Part shown: positions 25,851 to 34,740 of the stretch, piece after piece | Numbering within the stretch: the stretch's first letter is position 1 | Layout of the letters: the number at the start of each line of letters is the position of its first letter | Assembly (NCBI GenBank): GCA_025529335.1 | Contig: JAMYHX010000131.1 | Span: 24,719 to 88,718, forward strand | From: Rhizopus sp. PT2906 | Taxonomy: Eukaryota > Mucoromycota > Mucoromycetes > Mucorales > Rhizopodaceae | Reading direction: 5' to 3' | DNA length: 64,000 nt | Position numbers and translations under genes: made by a program | Notes under the pieces: generated by a model | What the model was told of the DNA's origin: nothing | The model's database searches: none | The model's input: the letters and a program-made list of their open reading frames with translations, nothing else

Positions 25851-27114
25851 ATGTACTCCATGTCAAGATTGTCTGTAGCTAATGTGGCTAAAAGCTTGGT
25901 ATGTATAAAAACATTACAAAACAAAAACATGCTCTAAACTTGCGCTCTCCTTTATTTTAAAAATAGCTTCCATTAGCCATGAAGCGAAATTTTGCTACGG
26001 CTCATCGCGCTAATGGTGAATTTGTAAAGATTGTCGAAGTGGGACCACGAGACGGTCTACAGAATGAAAAAACACTAGTACCTGCATCTGTAAAGATCGA
26101 ATTGATCGAAAGACTTGCTAATAACGGCTTACCCGTTGTTGAAGTTACCAGTTTTGTTAGTCCCAAGTGGGTTCCTCAGGTACGTCTATACGGCTTGAAA
26201 AGCAAGGTGTAGACCATATGATTAATACTTTATACTAGATGGGAGACAATAAAGAAGTATTTACATCCATCCAAAAGAAACAGGGTGTTGGCTATCCCGT
26301 GTTGACGCCTAACCTCAAGGGTCTTGAAGGTGCCGTTGCATCAGGCGCTCAAGAGGTGGCCTTGTTCACAGCTGTTACCGAATCGTTCAATCGCAAAAAT
26401 ACAAACTGTTCCACCGAGGAATCTCTAAAGAGAGCTAGAGAAATCACTAAAAAGGCTTTGGATCAGAACTTAAAAGTGAGAGGGTATGAAGAGTTGATTT
26501 GCTAGTTTTGACTCTTGAGCTCATATCATCTTTCAATAGGTATCTGTCCTGTGTTTTGGGCTGTCCATATGAAGGGCCTGTTAACCCAGAGATTGTGGCT
26601 TCCATGGCTAAGGAACTCTATGAAGCAGGCTGCTATGAAATTAGTTTGGGCGATACAATTGGTGTAGGCACAGCTGGATCTATGGGTACTTTACTGGAGC
26701 ATGTGCTCAAGGTTGTGCCTGTAGACGCAGTTGCCGTACATTGCCATGATACTTATGGTCAAGCCTTGGCAAATATATTAAAAGCCTTGGAGGTAGATTG
26801 TTTATACAGGCGGCAATATTCCTTAAATAGATACTAAACTAGCTTTGTAGTATGGTGTACGTGTCGTTGATAGCTCTGTTGCTGGCCTAGGCGGATGTCC
26901 ATATGCCCCTGGAGCCAAGGGTAACGTAGCAACAGAAGATGTGGTGTACATGTTGAATGGATTAGGATATAAAACCAATGTTGATCTGGATGGTTTAATT
27001 GAGACAGGTCAATGGATTTCTGAAAAATTAGGTAGACCCACTAGCTCCAGAGCAGGTGCTGCATTAATGCTCGCTAGGAAGCGTAAACAAGAATTAGAAA
27101 AGTCAAAATTATAA
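25851..27114 (+). CDS. HMGCL: Hydroxymethylglutaryl-CoA lyase (340 aa), with presequence and C-terminal SKL
   Basis: Cleaves HMG-CoA to acetyl-CoA and acetoacetate, the last step of leucine breakdown. Exons 25851..25898, 25967..26179, 26239..26483, 26540..26792 and 26851..27114 give 340 residues. Family motifs are VEVGPRDGLQNE near the start of the TIM barrel, the metal-binding VAVHCHDTYGQALANI, and the active-site cysteine signature SSVAGLGGCPYAPGAKGN. The N-terminal 30 residues are basic and Ser/Ala-rich (MYSMSRLSVANVAKSLLPL), as in a mitochondrial presequence. The protein ends in SKL, a canonical type-1 peroxisomal signal, so dual targeting is plausible. It follows the membrane protein gene by 90 bp. 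Confidence 0.94.
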
Positions 27115-27293
27115 ATCGTAAATAAACTGCAGAAAGCATAAATAATGATGCAACAGGAAAAGATTATATGTTGTAAAACGTAAGATTCACTGCAATATGT
27201 ACCGAGGACAACATTATATGTCACTGGCTGTTGGATTGTTTATAAAAAAAGGGATTTTGATTTTGACTCTTTCTTTCACAAAATTTATTTCAA

Positions 27294-27609
27294 ATGACTG
27301 TCGGAGCATCCAACAACAAAGAGTTACGAGTCTATAAAGGCAATCAACCTAACATGGACCCAAATGGTGAAATAGCGTTATTTGACTTTCTGTTTAAGCA
27401 AGACGGCAGGCTACCCCTTGATCGTAAAATCTACATAGACTCGAGTGATCCTACTCGCTATTTGACATATGGAGAATTAGCTGAAAAATCACTTCAATGT
27501 GCAGCCGCGTATAAGCATCGATTTGGATTGCAAAAGGGTGATGTTATTGCCATATGTTCCCCAAATGATATAAGATGTCCTATCTTTTTCTTTGGTGCAA
27601 TTGCTGCAG
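27294..27609 (+). pseudogene. Acyl-CoA ligase (4-coumarate-CoA-ligase-like), N-terminal fragment only
   Basis: The 105-residue reading frame matches the N-terminus of class I adenylate-forming enzymes: FDFLF, DSSDPTRYLTYGELAE, then FGLQKGDVIAICSPND and FFGAIAAG. The frame ends at GCAG followed by GTAATG, a good donor exactly where an intron is expected. Nothing downstream continues the enzyme: no SGTTGxPK loop, no adenylation core and no C-terminal domain are visible in the next 6 kb. It is therefore either a truncated gene remnant or an exon stranded by a rearrangement. A short promoter-like region separates it from HMG-CoA lyase. Confidence 0.75.
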
Positions 27610-28306
27610 GTAATGGCAGTCCAGCGTAGTTTTGTTCTTTAACTTACTTTTTTTTTTTTTTACATACTCTATCCTCTTACTGATTGTGATATGTCTCGAG
27701 TATATAGAGAAGTGATAAGAGAAATGTATGTCGATGAGTCTCTATATAGCCTCTTTATTGTATATTAAGACGAGAAAGAGCTCATTATTACAAACAGCGT
27801 CATTTTATATAAGTAAATACGACCAAATTTTAAAACGATAACACACTTTTATATTCATTGTGTATGTCACAGAAAATCCTTCTCACAAAATAAGTGTTTT
27901 GATCTTAAATATATATATGCAACGTGCTTATTTCCTTTGGGAACATAAACACTTAAAATGCACAAATATATATTCGTATAAAATACAAGAGAGTATTATA
28001 GAAGAAGAATGTTTTAAGTCTCAATAGAAAACAATAACAGCCTTGAAAACTGCTTAACAGGCCAACGGTCTGAGATAGTTTTTTGTCATTCATCAGTTTC
28101 GTCATAAAATACATCTTTTTCATACCAATATAATGTCAATAAAGTGCTATTTACTGACTGTTCATTAGTAGTCCAAGAATCACTTTGTTTATAGGTAAGA
28201 TAGCGACAGCAGAATTCTTTATTTATTACTTTTTTTATAATACGCCGTTTTTAAACTTGAATAATTACTATAAGAAATAAAAAAAAAAACCTCTTTTTTT
28301 CCTTCT
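27610..28306. other. AT-rich interval, no gene seen
   Basis: About 700 bp of AT-rich sequence with poly-T at 27648-27660. It contains no recognisable continuation of the acyl-CoA ligase and no clear ORF. Confidence 0.5.
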
Positions 28307-29182
28307 TCAAAGCATTTTTTCTTCACTTTCCTTGAATTGTTGAACGTACTCCATATCTGTTTTAGGCAGATCAGCTTCGGCGCAAAGTATGTCAATGTTA
28401 GAGCTGCTTTGGTTCACTAAACTTTTTGCCAGTTCCGATAATTCAGGTGGTGGTGGCATTGGCTCAACAAGTGAATCCGATTCTCCTATATACATACGTT
28501 TGCAGGTCTCGGTGTACAACAAGCCATCACTAGTATAAGCACGTAGTCGTTTTTTTTTTAATAGAGTATCAGGCATGGGTTCCAACGTATTTGAAATTTT
28601 TTTAAATTGCTTGTTTTTTTGATCACAAACTTCAAGTAAAGCTTCAGTTACTGACTTTTCTGCTGGAATTCTAGTCGACGTCTGCTCTTTAGCAACTGAA
28701 CATAATTTTGTATAATAGGGTCATCCTGGAATTCACTTGATAACAAGGATAGCTTTTGAGAGGAAAAAAAAATATGCTAATGCCACCATTGCTGGTAGGG
28801 GAGTTGCTTTGGTGGCTTCCGTGATGGTGTTCTTGTCCAAGATATAACATTTTTCAGCCCAATGTTTACTGGGGATTCCTTTTGAAAACTCAAAAGTTGT
28901 TGGTTCAAAATCCATACTGATTTCATTACGTGTAGCATGTGTGCCAAATACAATAACAATTGGTTTTGCTTTAAAGCATTTTTTTACTGATAGCGAATAG
29001 TTGATAAGACGGTCAATGAATTCTATTGTAATTGTATGCTGAACTTCAATCAGTATTGGTGGCAAACTTGTAGACGATACGTTGGCAACATAAACAGTAT
29101 CGGATTAAGAACCACCTGCCCATTCTGTTGGTCTCGGTAAATACAAGGAAGCAGCGTTTGGACCTACACGAAAAGTCAGCAT
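28307..29182 (-). pseudogene. Decayed repeat-family gene with nuclease-like core
   Basis: Reading leftward, one protein can be followed through three frames. It opens with MLTFRVGPNAASLYLPRPTE, meets an in-frame TAA near 29105, and continues with PPILIEVQHTITIEFIDRLI and PIVIVFGTHATRNEIS. It then shifts frame in the poly-A tract near 28765 (SSQKLSLLSSEFQDDPIIQ) and shifts again near 28700 into a Lys/Glu-rich tail ending at 28307. Short segments further upstream (to about 29290) also look related. The ILIEVQ strand and following IVIVFG strand resemble PD-(D/E)XK nuclease cores of transposon-associated families (Rpn/PDDEXK-like). That fold call is an inference. With at least three lesions it is not functional. 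Confidence 0.6.
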
Positions 29183-29333
29183 TTGTATGTGTAAGAATTA
29201 TTGTTGTGTTCAGCTTTGGTGTTATTGTAAAAAGGCAGATAAGTCGATGACTTGCGAATTAGATTCTTTAAAAAGAAGAGCTGAATGTTATTAAATTAAG
29301 TTTGTGTGAGAGTTTTATAGGGAACATTAATAT

Positions 29334-29487
29334 TGTCAGTATGATAAATGTGGTCAATGTGATTATTTGTCAATGTTGTCAGTATTCCTATTCTCATCAG
29401 ATGAGATAGAGAAAAGTAGAATGTATGCTCTACTGTAAGATTATACTCGAGTTATTATAATGGTTATCTCATCAAACACGTCAATAT
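29334..29487 (-). repeat. Dispersed repeat, copy B (inverted relative to 18027-18208)
   Basis: About 154 bp matching segment A1 in reverse orientation. It sits directly upstream of the decayed nuclease-like gene (minus strand), so it could be that element's 5' region or an independent insertion. Confidence 0.8.
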
Positions 29488-29836
29488 AGGCATTGAATCA
29501 AAATAAAGATCCCAACATCATTCTAAGATCTTTCTTGACTTAAACCATTCCATGATGTTATAAAAAAAACTTCTTATTTGGTAATGATGAGTTTAATAAG
29601 TATATGTTCAATTATCACTAATATTTAACATCAAAAGACATGCTCACTTGGCTGAAATATTCTAAGATTCATTGCTGCGGTGTAACAAATTGTTGATGTA
29701 TCAAGGATTGTATATGTATACAAAGAATTATATTACAATTAAGAATATGATAAATGAAAGACAAGTAATAAAGATAACAATTTACATATGAATGTAATTT
29801 AAACGCGATAAACATTTGTTTACTAAAAAAAAAAAA
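29488..29836. other. AT-rich spacer, no gene seen
   Basis: About 350 bp of AT-rich sequence with a poly-A run at 29826-29836. No coding frame or repeat could be supported. Confidence 0.4.
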
Positions 29837-31241
29837 TCAATTTATTTTGACCACAGACGATTGTTCTTCAACATTTCCTTCAGGGAGTAAAAGGCTGTAC
29901 CCTGAACCTTTTACTGCCTTTTGAATATCCAATTTCAACATTGTTTTCAAGGACGTACAACTTTTAATTGAACTTGATTTGAAGCGAATACTCTTCGTGC
30001 TCTTCCTTCATCATTCTTATAACTTTTACTGCATCCTCTAGCAAACAATGCATATATTTTAAAAACATTAACCGATTATTAATGATTGACAAAATACAAT
30101 TAACAATTTACTTTAAAACACCAGCTAAGATTTCCTAATGCTAGAATGTCGTTGATTTCAGTCATGTCCCTGGGCACTTTACTCTTAAACACCTTCTTAG
30201 AACAGTATAATTTGGAAGAACAAAGCCCAAGGGACCACAAATGAATCATATCATCTAAAGTAATAATAGTAGTAAAATGGTTAATGACCTGGAATAATAC
30301 TGTTCAACAACTATCAATAAGCTTTACGTGCCTCTAGCATGAAGAAAGGGGATGTGTAATTTTAAAGCAGTTGCTTCTGAGGCCCAATAATATTTCTTAT
30401 ATATAGCGTTAAAAATACTTAAGGCACCATAATGCACTTTTATATGGTCACTACCATATTTTGAATTGTCGTTTAAAAGTATCTTTCCGGATGTTTCTAA
30501 AATCGATAGTTCATTTTCATCAACTGATATACAAGCATCTGCCTTGTACTCTTCTTTTGAACACTCAAGATATATTCCGCAGGTGAGAATTTCAATGACA
30601 TATCAGGCATACTGTTCACCACAAATTCCATAATAAGCCATATGAAACTATGATTAAAGCTTGTTTTATTTATAGAAAGTCGCTCATATAAATTTGGTCT
30701 TCTATAAATGTAAAGGCAAACATGAAAGGATTCCTCTATAAAATTTTGGCTGGTGCTAGGGATTTTTTCAGTGGTTTCTAAACTTTTAACCGCCCTCTCG
30801 ATAGCTTTAAATTCTTTTTTTTTTTTCATTACAGCCAACACGCTTGTAGTATATTGACTGTGTGTTTGGAAGGGTGTTGATATCGTGTAATCATCTTTGA
30901 AGTAAGCCCATAATTCATTTGGGATGGTCACATTTGATTGAATAACCACATTTTATAATATGATATTTCTCCAAAGAGAAATCGTGGATAATTGAGGCTT
31001 TTAAATATTGACGTACGGTCTCCCAAACATCTTATTGCGTATTAATATTCCAAGTACTAGACTCATCATTAACGTGATCAACCTTTTGTCTCTTGTCAGC
31101 TCGGCTTGGATCGTTATTATTAAATATATCACCATAAACTGTACAATGATTCATCTTGATTTTTACATTGTAAATGTTTTTTTTATTTGCTTTTTTCTGT
31201 GCTGCTTTCCTATCACAATGAAAGGTGTTATTTATTAGCAT
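29837..31241 (-). pseudogene. Decayed multi-exon gene of a Mucorales-type repetitive protein family
   Basis: The minus strand keeps long protein-like stretches in several frames. They run from a basic N-terminal part (from 31241, with KKANKKNIYNVK and DPSRADKRQK) through an in-frame stop near 31037. A shifted segment PNELWAYFKDDYTI and ESFHVCLYIYRRPNLYE comes next, and after a one-base-type shift near 30560 the string IYLECSKEEYKADACISVDE followed by ILETSGKILLNDNSKYGSDH. Later parts (MIHLWSLGLCSSK, DAVKVIRMMKEEHEEYSL, and a tail ending at 29837) appear separated by introns. The ETSG..D..K..DH block recalls uncharacterised proteins that are abundant in Mucorales genomes. Function is unknown and this copy is broken. 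Confidence 0.5.
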
Positions 31242-31595
31242 CTAAGTCAATAAAAAAAAACTGCCATATACTTTGGTAATTTCTTTTAAGACACCAACTT
31301 TCCCTTTGATATTGATTGAAACATCTTTGTTATTAATTATCTTCTTTAAGTTGTCTTGATAATATGTAAGTATAGTGTAATTTTTTCTAAGGGTTGTAGA
31401 GGTTGTTGTTAATATAGAAAGTTTTCTTAAGATTTATAAGTTTAGGTGCTTGAAGTGACCATCAGATCTTTTAAAGTTGATCAAACTGTAAAGTAAAGTA
31501 AAAGATAAAAAGATATCAGGAACTTTTTATAACAAAAGTTATGTCCTGTTTATTGTATGAATATAAAAATAAAAGAAAAAGTGTTTGATTTAATG
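31242..31595. other. AT-rich spacer, no gene seen
   Basis: About 350 bp of AT-rich sequence between a decayed gene and the tyrosine-recombinase fragment. I see nothing else in it. Confidence 0.4.
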
Positions 31596-31655
31596 ATTGT
31601 GGGTCGTGCCTACCACAATCGCCGTTGCCTTCACTCCGACCTCGGATGTGGTTAT
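31596..31655 (+). repeat. 60-bp direct repeat, unit 1
   Basis: Sixty bases that recur at 31849-31908 with a single difference (T versus C). Each unit starts with ATTGTGG and has CCACAAT about 10 bp later, so it can form a 7-bp hairpin. Confidence 0.9.
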
Positions 31656-31779
31656 AGGCTTTCTAGCCGCGCTTTATTCTCAGTAATATAAAAAATAAAA
31701 AATTTCTACTTATTGTTCTCTTTACATCTTTCTATGCGTGCATTCACTGTGTTTTGAGAACTGGCGGCAGGGATAGGCT

Positions 31780-32262
31780 TCAAAAGAGTCTTCTGTACCA
31801 TGGAAGGGGAGCCACCACATCCTTAGTCTTCGTTTCGGCAACATAGCCATTGTGGGTCGTGCCTACCACAATCGCCGTTGCCTCCACTCCGACCTCGGAT
31901 GTGGTTATGTTCTTGGTAACTTCTCCAAGCACAGTGTTGACTATATCGGATCCACGCTTGTGCTGATCCCTTGGTCGGTAGTAATAGTCCTCGAAGGTGT
32001 TGCTTGTCAAACTCCAGTTCGCGTGCAATTTTATTTGTTCTATTGGGACACCTAAAGACACTGCCTTCGTGCTTGCTGCGGATCGCAAGGAATGTGCCTT
32101 GTACTTATTTGTGTTGATCACAGAATCTTGCATTATGCCTTCCAGCCACCTGCTGGCTGTTTTAGGTTGAATTGATTTTGCGGATGTACGGCCATTACTT
32201 AAGTACGCTAGGAGCAATGTGTGTTCTTCCATGTTCTCGACAAGCCGAATAGTACCTTAAAA
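31780..32262 (-). pseudogene. DIRS-type tyrosine recombinase, C-terminal fragment
   Basis: The 150-residue ORF, open for a further 10 codons or so upstream, contains the C-terminal catalytic half of a tyrosine recombinase. HSLRSAAST supplies HxxR, LHANWS supplies the H/W position, and FEDYYYRP supplies the nucleophilic tyrosine. The spacing and the style of HSLRSAASTKA...IKLHANWS match the recombinases of DIRS/Ngaro-type retrotransposons. The N-terminal half, reverse transcriptase and RNase H are absent, so this is a fragment. The 60-bp unit at 31849-31908 lies inside the ORF and codes for its Val/Ala/Thr-rich segment near the C-terminus. Confidence 0.75.
31849..31908 (+). repeat. 60-bp direct repeat, unit 2 (inside the recombinase fragment)
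   Basis: Second copy of the 31596-31655 unit, start to start 253 bp apart. Split direct repeats near the recombinase end are typical of some tyrosine-recombinase retroelements. Confidence 0.9.
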
Positions 32263-32362
32263 TACTTGCTTTAACCAGAAATTAGACTAATACTACAAGC
32301 CCTACCTCTACTCATTACCTATGATGCCTTCTTTATTTATTCTAATTTTATGTTGTCAGTTG

Positions 32363-32497
32363 TGTCGTGTTTACATAGATCACACATCTCTTAATTCTCT
32401 ATTTATTCATTTTCAGATAATAGACGACGTCAGATATTTGTATCCGTCATCCCTCATTTATATTCAGGTCGCGTCCTCATTTATTAGCTCTTCTCTC
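32363..32497 (+). repeat. Dispersed repeat, copy C (direct copy of 18274-18411)
   Basis: About 135 bp matching segment A2. It lies 100 bp beyond the broken 5' end of the tyrosine-recombinase fragment and is followed by GAATAAAGAATAG, a polyadenylation-like motif. A long-terminal-repeat-like or DIRS terminal sequence is possible. Confidence 0.8.
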
Positions 32498-32699
32498 AAC
32501 TTTGAATAAAGAATAGTAATTGTTAGCTATTGACTCCTGCTGTTTTTATACACAAATACCAGAAATATAACAAGTTGATCAACAAAGATGCAAGAGCACG
32601 TGTAATTATGATGACATCGTATTTTATACCAGAGAGAGAGAGAGAGAACTAAATATCCTTAGGCTAGGCAGAGACTTTGGTAATGTGAAGTTGTATAGT

Positions 32700-32757
32700 G
32701 ACAACATAGGCAGTGCCTGTAGCATTAGCCTATTTTCTGGTGCATTTTCTGTGCATG
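32700..32757 (+). repeat. Element end related to the inverted-repeat elements at 59.3-60.6 kb
   Basis: The bases from about GCCTGTAGCATTAGCC to GTGCATGTA match, with changes, the right end of the element at 60299-60556 (GCCTGTAGAGTCAGTC ... GTATGTAGTGTT). It lies immediately upstream of the transposase pseudogene, consistent with being the terminal repeat of that element or family. Confidence 0.6.
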
Positions 32758-33514
32758 TATAAAGAATACCGCTACAAAAATGATTGGATGGCTGCAAATT
32801 ATTGTATGGATCAGGCAATGGACTTTTTTATGCTGCTGCAAGCACGAGTGGTGGACGTAATGGATTCACTCACTCAAAAGTTTACAGATCTCAGTGTGAA
32901 GAAGGGCACGGTTCATAACTTTTTGAAGGCTGAATACAACTTTTCGTTCAGAAAACTGACTACTCAACCAGCTGCCAGAAATAGTCCAGCTAAGATTCAA
33001 GAGCGTATGAATTGGGTGAAAAAATGGACTGCAACGGATATGAATTACCTGGAAAATTGCATTTTTGTCGATGAGTCTGGGTTCAATATTAACATGAGGT
33101 CCCCCAGCGGATGGTCATTGAAAGGATAGCCTGCTGTTGCAGCTACTGTCACTGGTCATTATTTGAGGTTTCTTGAAAAACCATGGATGCAATGAATTGT
33201 TTTCCTGAGTTAAAGGGCTACTACATCGTAATAGATAATGCACCTGTTCATACATTCGATCAAAATGACGAGATGATAGTTGCAGGGGGTACAAAAGTAT
33301 CTACCTCCCTCCTTACTCTCCTGAGCTTAACCCAATAGAGCAATTTTGAGCAATTGTTAAAAATAAGGTTAAGCGTAGCTCGTTCGAAGCTACTGAGGAT
33401 TTGGCTACTCAAATTACTGAAGCTTGTAACTCTGCTCCTCATAAACATCTGCAAGCATCTGTTCAGCACTCTGTCAATTGCTTTGCGAAGTGCTTACGCG
33501 GTGAACCATTGTAA
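32755..33514 (+). pseudogene. Tc1/mariner-type transposase, multiply broken
   Basis: Three frames together give a transposase. A helix-turn-helix part and TQPAARNSPAKIQERMNWVK lead to the first catalytic Asp in IFVDESGFNINMRSPSGWSL. A stop at 33127-33129 and a frame change follow, then the second Asp in YYIVIDNAPVHT. After another shift near 33290 comes YKSIYLPPYSPELNPIEQF with the third acidic residue. Where Trp is usual there is a TGA, and reading then continues as AIVKNKVKRSSFEATED up to LRGEPL and the stop at 33514. Part of the segment between the first two Asp blocks is deleted. The DDE order and the PPYSPELNPIE block make the family certain. Confidence 0.88.
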
Positions 33515-33971
33515 GTGTTACTTTTCAAATAAAAGAGATTTTTTTCACCAAGCGTAAAAGTTGCCCTTTGGAATAAAGAACCACCCATTGGGAAAATCAA
33601 AACCACCCTTTGGCGCTGGAATGACTGTATTCTCTGCATGATGTCCTTTTGTTTGCTCCGGACCGGAAGCTATGACCGCGAAGTTAATATATATTTGAAA
33701 CAGCGACACTTGCCCTAGTGGTAGTGAAGATGGGAAGGGTAAACAAAAAACGCACTGACAGCAATGAAGGGAAACTTCCTCTTTTTTTTGTACTTTGTAC
33801 TTGGTGAGTGTCTATACTACAAAGAGAAGGAGACAGGAAAAAGAATGGATGGATGATTACAGAGGGGGGAGAGGGGAATGATGGAATGAAAAAAAGAACG
33901 ATGGATGGATACAAAAAACAAGGTGGACTACAAGATGACAGTATAATTAACATTATCCTTAGGAATCAACC
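33515..33971. other. Spacer and uL16 promoter region
   Basis: No gene seen. Two similar strings, AACCACCCATTGGG and AACCACCCTTTGGC (about 33581 and 33601), may be the remains of an element end. The rest should contain the promoter and leader of the ribosomal protein gene. Confidence 0.4.
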
Positions 33972-34616
33972 ATGGGTCGTCGTCCCGCTCGTTGCTACCG
34001 TTACTGTAAGAACAAGCCTTACCCCAAGTCCAGATACTGTCGTGGTGTCCCTGACGCCAAATTGAGAATCTACGATTTGGGTCGTAAGAAGGCTTCCGTT
34101 GACGAGTTCCCTCTCTGTGTCCACTTGGTCTCCAACGAATACGAACAACTCTCTGCTGAAGCTCTTGAAGCTGGTCGTATCTGTGCCAACAAGTACATGT
34201 CCAAGACCTCTGGTAAGGACTCCTTCCACATGCGTATCCGTGTCCACCCTTACCACGTCACTCGTATCAACAAGATGTTGTCTTGTGCTGGTGCAGATCG
34301 TTTGCAAACTGGTATGCGTGGTGCTTTCGGTAAGCCCAACGGTTTGGTTGCTCGTGTCAACATTGGCCAAATCATCTTCTCTGTTCGTTCCAAGGATTCC
34401 AACAAGGCTGTTGTCATTGAAGCCTTGAGACGTTGCAAGTACAAGTTCCCTGGTCAACAAAAGATTATTATCTCCAAGAAGTGGGGTTTCACTCCTCTTG
34501 ATCGTGAAGACTACGTTGAAGCTCGCTCCAAGGGTCTCATCAAGCCTGATGGTTCTTATGTCAAGTTCGTTCCTCAAAAGGGTCGTCTTGCCGATTACTT
34601 CAAGGCTATTGCTTAA
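33972..34616 (+). CDS. RPL10: 60S ribosomal protein uL16 (RPL10), 214 aa
   Basis: Large-subunit protein joining the 60S subunit late in cytoplasmic maturation, near the peptidyl-transferase centre. The intronless ORF begins MGRRPARCYRYCKNKPYPKS and carries the conserved VHLVSNEYEQLSAEALEAGR and KWGFTPLDREDY blocks. Length is exactly typical. Codon use is strongly biased towards C-ending codons, as expected for a highly expressed gene and unlike its neighbours. It is convergent with the calcium pump gene, 124 bp apart. Confidence 0.98.
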   Translation: MGRRPARCYRYCKNKPYPKSRYCRGVPDAKLRIYDLGRKKASVDEFPLCVHLVSNEYEQLSAEALEAGRICANKYMSKTSGKDSFHMRIRVHPYHVTRINKMLSCAGADRLQTGMRGAFGKPNGLVARVNIGQIIFSVRSKDSNKAVVIEALRRCKYKFPGQQKIIISKKWGFTPLDREDYVEARSKGLIKPDGSYVKFVPQKGRLADYFKAIA

Positions 34617-34740
34617 ATTGTTCAATAAATAAACGACAGTTTTGGAAAAAAGAATACAGCATGAAAAAAGGGAACTTTAGATATTAATAACGTTGTCATG
34701 TGGAATATCAATTATTATAAAGTTGAGATAATCTATTAGT

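Noticed and set aside
26499..26837. Separate plus-strand ORFs inside the HMG-CoA lyase locus
   Set aside because: They are exons of one gene read through introns, not independent genes.
31008..31238. 76-codon plus-strand ORF
   Set aside because: Antisense to a minus-strand relic with better coding character; low-complexity hydrophobic text.
33966..34625. 219-codon minus-strand frame across the uL16 gene
   Set aside because: Antisense shadow caused by the strong codon bias of a ribosomal protein gene; composition is Thr/Leu/Val-rich with no domain.
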